From positions 1 to 64,000 of the forward strand of contig CAZCNL010000013.1 in the NCBI GenBank assembly GCA_964500435.1: a stretch of DNA of 64,000 nucleotides, given 5' to 3'. The notes beneath the pieces were generated by a model, which worked only from the letters and a program-made list of their open reading frames with translations, searched no databases and was not told the DNA's origin. The stretch's first letter is position 1; every line of letters starts with the position of its first letter. The translations under genes were made by a program, and so were the position numbers. Source of the stretch: GWF2-33-9 sp964500435 (lineage in GTDB: Bacteria; Bacteroidota; Ignavibacteria; Kapaibacteriales; UBA2268). Positions 62,467 through 64,000 of the stretch are shown here, piece after piece.

Positions 62467-63615
62467 ACAACCAACTTGCCGAGCTATTACAAGACGTTGG
62501 ATTTCGCTTGTGCCTTCGCCGATTTCAAGTAATTTAGCATCTCGGTAATATCTTTCTGCTTCATATTCTTTAATTAAACCATATCCACCGAGAATTTGGA
62601 CAGCGTGATTTGAAGCCAAATGCGCAAGTTCGCTACAATATAATTTTGCAATCGCACCTTCTTTAGTGATTTTTTCACCTTCGTTAGCCATACGACAAGT
62701 ATCATATAAGTAATTACGAGCAAGTTCCAAACCCACTTCTATGTCCGCAAATTTAAACGCTGTAGCTTGAAAGGTGGAAATTTTCTCACCGAATGCTTTT
62801 CTTTGTTTTGCATAATTTAGAGCATAATCAAAAGCACCTTGTGCTAATCCAAGTCCCATAGATGCAATCGAGAGCCGTCCATAATCCAAAGTTTTAAGCA
62901 TTTGCTTAAAACCATCACCTCGCTTGCCAAGCATCGCTGATTTATGAACTTTTACGTTGTTTAAATAAATTTCACTTGTATTTGAAGCTCGCCACATCAT
63001 TTTTTTATGAATTGGTTTTGCTTCATAACCTGGTGTATCATTTTCAACCAAAAAGCAAGAATATTCTTTACGACCATCTGAGCGTTGCCCTGTTACAGCA
63101 AGAATTGTTGAACCAAGTGTAATTTCAGTTGAGGCATTCGTTATGAAAATCTTTGAGCCATTTAATATCCAATAATCTCCATCTTCGATAGCAGTAGTTT
63201 GCGTGTTTCCAGCGTCTGAACCTGCATTTGGCTCTGTTAAACCAAAACCCCAAAGTTTTCCGCTTGCTAATTGAGGAAGATATTTTTCCTTTTGTTCATC
63301 GTTCCCGAAATAATAAATTGGTCCAACCCCTAACGAATTATGAGCCGCAACTGTTGCCGCATTCGAGCCATCAACTCGTGATAACTCTTCTACGATTATA
63401 ATGTATGAAACATAATCGAGTGCTGATCCACCATATTTTTCTGGTAAAAATGCACCCATAAACCCCATTTCAGCCATTTTTTGTGTAATTTCAACTGAAA
63501 ACTCCTCGTTTTCATCAAGTTTTGCCGCTACTGGTCGAATCACTTCTTCTGCGAATTTTCGAACAGTATCCCTCAGCATAACTTGTTCTTCTGTTAAATT
63601 TCTATTTATTGGCAT
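62455..63615 (-). CDS. Acyl-CoA dehydrogenase (short/branched-chain type)
   Basis: A 386-aa FAD enzyme oxidising an acyl-CoA to the trans-2-enoyl-CoA. Signatures: GFGLTEPNAGSDAGNTQT (about 119-136, FAD and substrate loop), the second signature near QILGGYGLIKEYEAERYYRDAK, and the catalytic base Glu in IGEGTSEIQRLV. Residues point to the short- or branched-chain group, and butyryl-CoA is plausible given ptb/buk in the same window. The ATG at 63615 (MPINRNLTEEQV) is preferred; the longer frame starts with TTG. It lies about 190 bases from the HMG-CoA synthase operon, same strand, and may be separate. Confidence 0.9.
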   Translation of the reverse strand: MPINRNLTEEQVMLRDTVRKFAEEVIRPVAAKLDENEEFSVEITQKMAEMGFMGAFLPEKYGGSALDYVSYIIIVEELSRVDGSNAATVAAHNSLGVGPIYYFGNDEQKEKYLPQLASGKLWGFGLTEPNAGSDAGNTQTTAIEDGDYWILNGSKIFITNASTEITLGSTILAVTGQRSDGRKEYSCFLVENDTPGYEAKPIHKKMMWRASNTSEIYLNNVKVHKSAMLGKRGDGFKQMLKTLDYGRLSIASMGLGLAQGAFDYALNYAKQRKAFGEKISTFQATAFKFADIEVGLELARNYLYDTCRMANEGEKITKEGAIAKLYCSELAHLASNHAVQILGGYGLIKEYEAERYYRDAKLLEIGEGTSEIQRLVIARQVGCFDE

Positions 63616-63913
63616 AATTTCTTTTGAATTAATCAATAATAATTTTTTTATCTGATTATTCTCATTTCGAGAAATTCAATTTAAAAAAAAAATATTAATT
63701 TTCAACAATTATTTTTAAAAATTATTAAAATTAATGTTTGGAATAATTATTTACTGAACTTTTTTTTATAACACTTATAACAACACAAACTCTTTTTTTA
63801 TGACTACTAAGTAATATATAACAAATTAGTAATTTATAAGAAAATTATATCATACAAAAAAAGACGACACAATGGTCGTCCTTTTTTGATGCAAGATTAT
63901 TGCTAATTGATTT
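63616..63913. other. AT-rich intergenic region before the acyl-CoA dehydrogenase
   Basis: No gene is seen in these 298 bases. They contain poly-T and poly-A runs and, near the right end, the terminator at 63855-63888. No clear TAATTTTG box could be found for the dehydrogenase. Confidence 0.5.
63855..63888. terminator. Bidirectional-looking intrinsic terminator
   Basis: AAAAAAAGACGAC (63856-63868), loop ACAATG and GTCGTCCTTTTTT (63875-63887). On the minus strand a run of T follows the stem, so it most likely ends the gene entering from the right edge. Confidence 0.8.
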
Positions 63914-64000
63914 TTACTTCATTCCTACGTTATTATCTCCCGAACCAGTTCGTTCAAATACATATTTTTCTAATCGTTCCAATCTTTGTTTTAATTCGTT
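63914..64000 (-). CDS. C-terminal end of an unknown protein (cut by window edge)
   Basis: The last 28 codons and TAA stop of a minus-strand gene that begins outside the window. The readable residues include LKQRLERLEKYVFERTGS and end NNVGMK, a charged heptad-like helix suggesting a C-terminal coiled coil. Too little is visible to name it. The terminator 26 bases after the stop supports it being real. Confidence 0.6.
   Translation of the reverse strand, partial: NELKQRLERLEKYVFERTGSGDNNVGMK

Overview
This is an AT-rich chromosomal window from a bacterium of the Bacteroidota/Chlorobiota/Ignavibacteria (FCB) lineage, possibly a Kapabacteria- or Ignavibacteria-like organism. Four things point there. 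Three large secreted proteins end in type IX secretion (T9SS)-like or FlgD-like C-terminal domains. There is a GldM-like envelope protein and a DUF2723 membrane protein. Many transcription units start with a Bacteroidota-type promoter (TTTG, about 19-22 nt, TAATTTTG). Most genes have A-rich leaders rather than strong Shine-Dalgarno sequences. I see no insertion sequence, prophage, integrase or CRISPR array, so this looks like ordinary vertically kept chromosome. The species assignment is inference.

Layout. 1-5.3 kb: a truncated Asp-box secreted protein, an intergenic stretch with a GC-rich palindrome and a 'CGTCATTGCGAGC' repeat, tRNA-Leu(CAG) and tRNA-Ser(CGA), dUTPase, an RsbU-like phosphatase, a beta-propeller lipoprotein and inorganic pyrophosphatase. 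5.4-11.6 kb: smc, mreD, mreC and an aminotransferase. 11.7-20.8 kb (plus strand): a Nif3/zinc-ribbon pair, tRNA-Thr, glyA, a 1500-residue TamB-like protein and two uncharacterised genes. 20.9-32.3 kb: a glycosyltransferase, a TPR protein, a membrane protein with three winged-helix-like segments, DUF2723, DUF4139 and DUF3108 proteins, an orphan OmpR-type regulator and a large secreted protein. 32.5-41.9 kb: a CAP/FN3 T9SS cargo protein, a ferredoxin, HpnD/HpnC squalene synthesis enzymes with an MscS channel, a buk-ptb-hutH operon and rplS. 42.0-50.5 kb: a four-gene envelope locus (VWA-OmpA protein, two related outer-membrane proteins, GldM-like protein) divergent from mreB. 50.6-56.7 kb: an M15 peptidase, a PAS kinase whose phospho-acceptor His is Tyr, a small membrane protein, pdxB, a single-domain receiver and hflX. 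56.9-64 kb: a 13-repeat Asp-box T9SS cargo protein, then an archaeal-type HMG-CoA synthase/thiolase/DUF35 operon and an acyl-CoA dehydrogenase.

How the parts connect. Isoprenoid supply appears twice: the HMG-CoA synthase-thiolase-DUF35 operon is the entry to a mevalonate route, and HpnC/HpnD condense farnesyl diphosphate toward squalene. Envelope building is the other theme: mreB, mreC, mreD, TamB-like, M15 peptidase, OmpA-like, GldM-like, and secreted cargo proteins that would need a T9SS. Ptb/Buk and the acyl-CoA dehydrogenase suggest acyl-CoA metabolism with substrate-level ATP formation.

The best candidates for something undescribed are the GldM-like envelope locus (42-49 kb) with its tandem outer-membrane paralogs and no visible GldL partner, the His-to-Tyr PAS kinase, the cysteine-less DUF35 protein in an archaeal-style HMG-CoA operon, and the membrane protein with three winged-helix-like segments. 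All calls were made by eye from the sequence; no database search was run.
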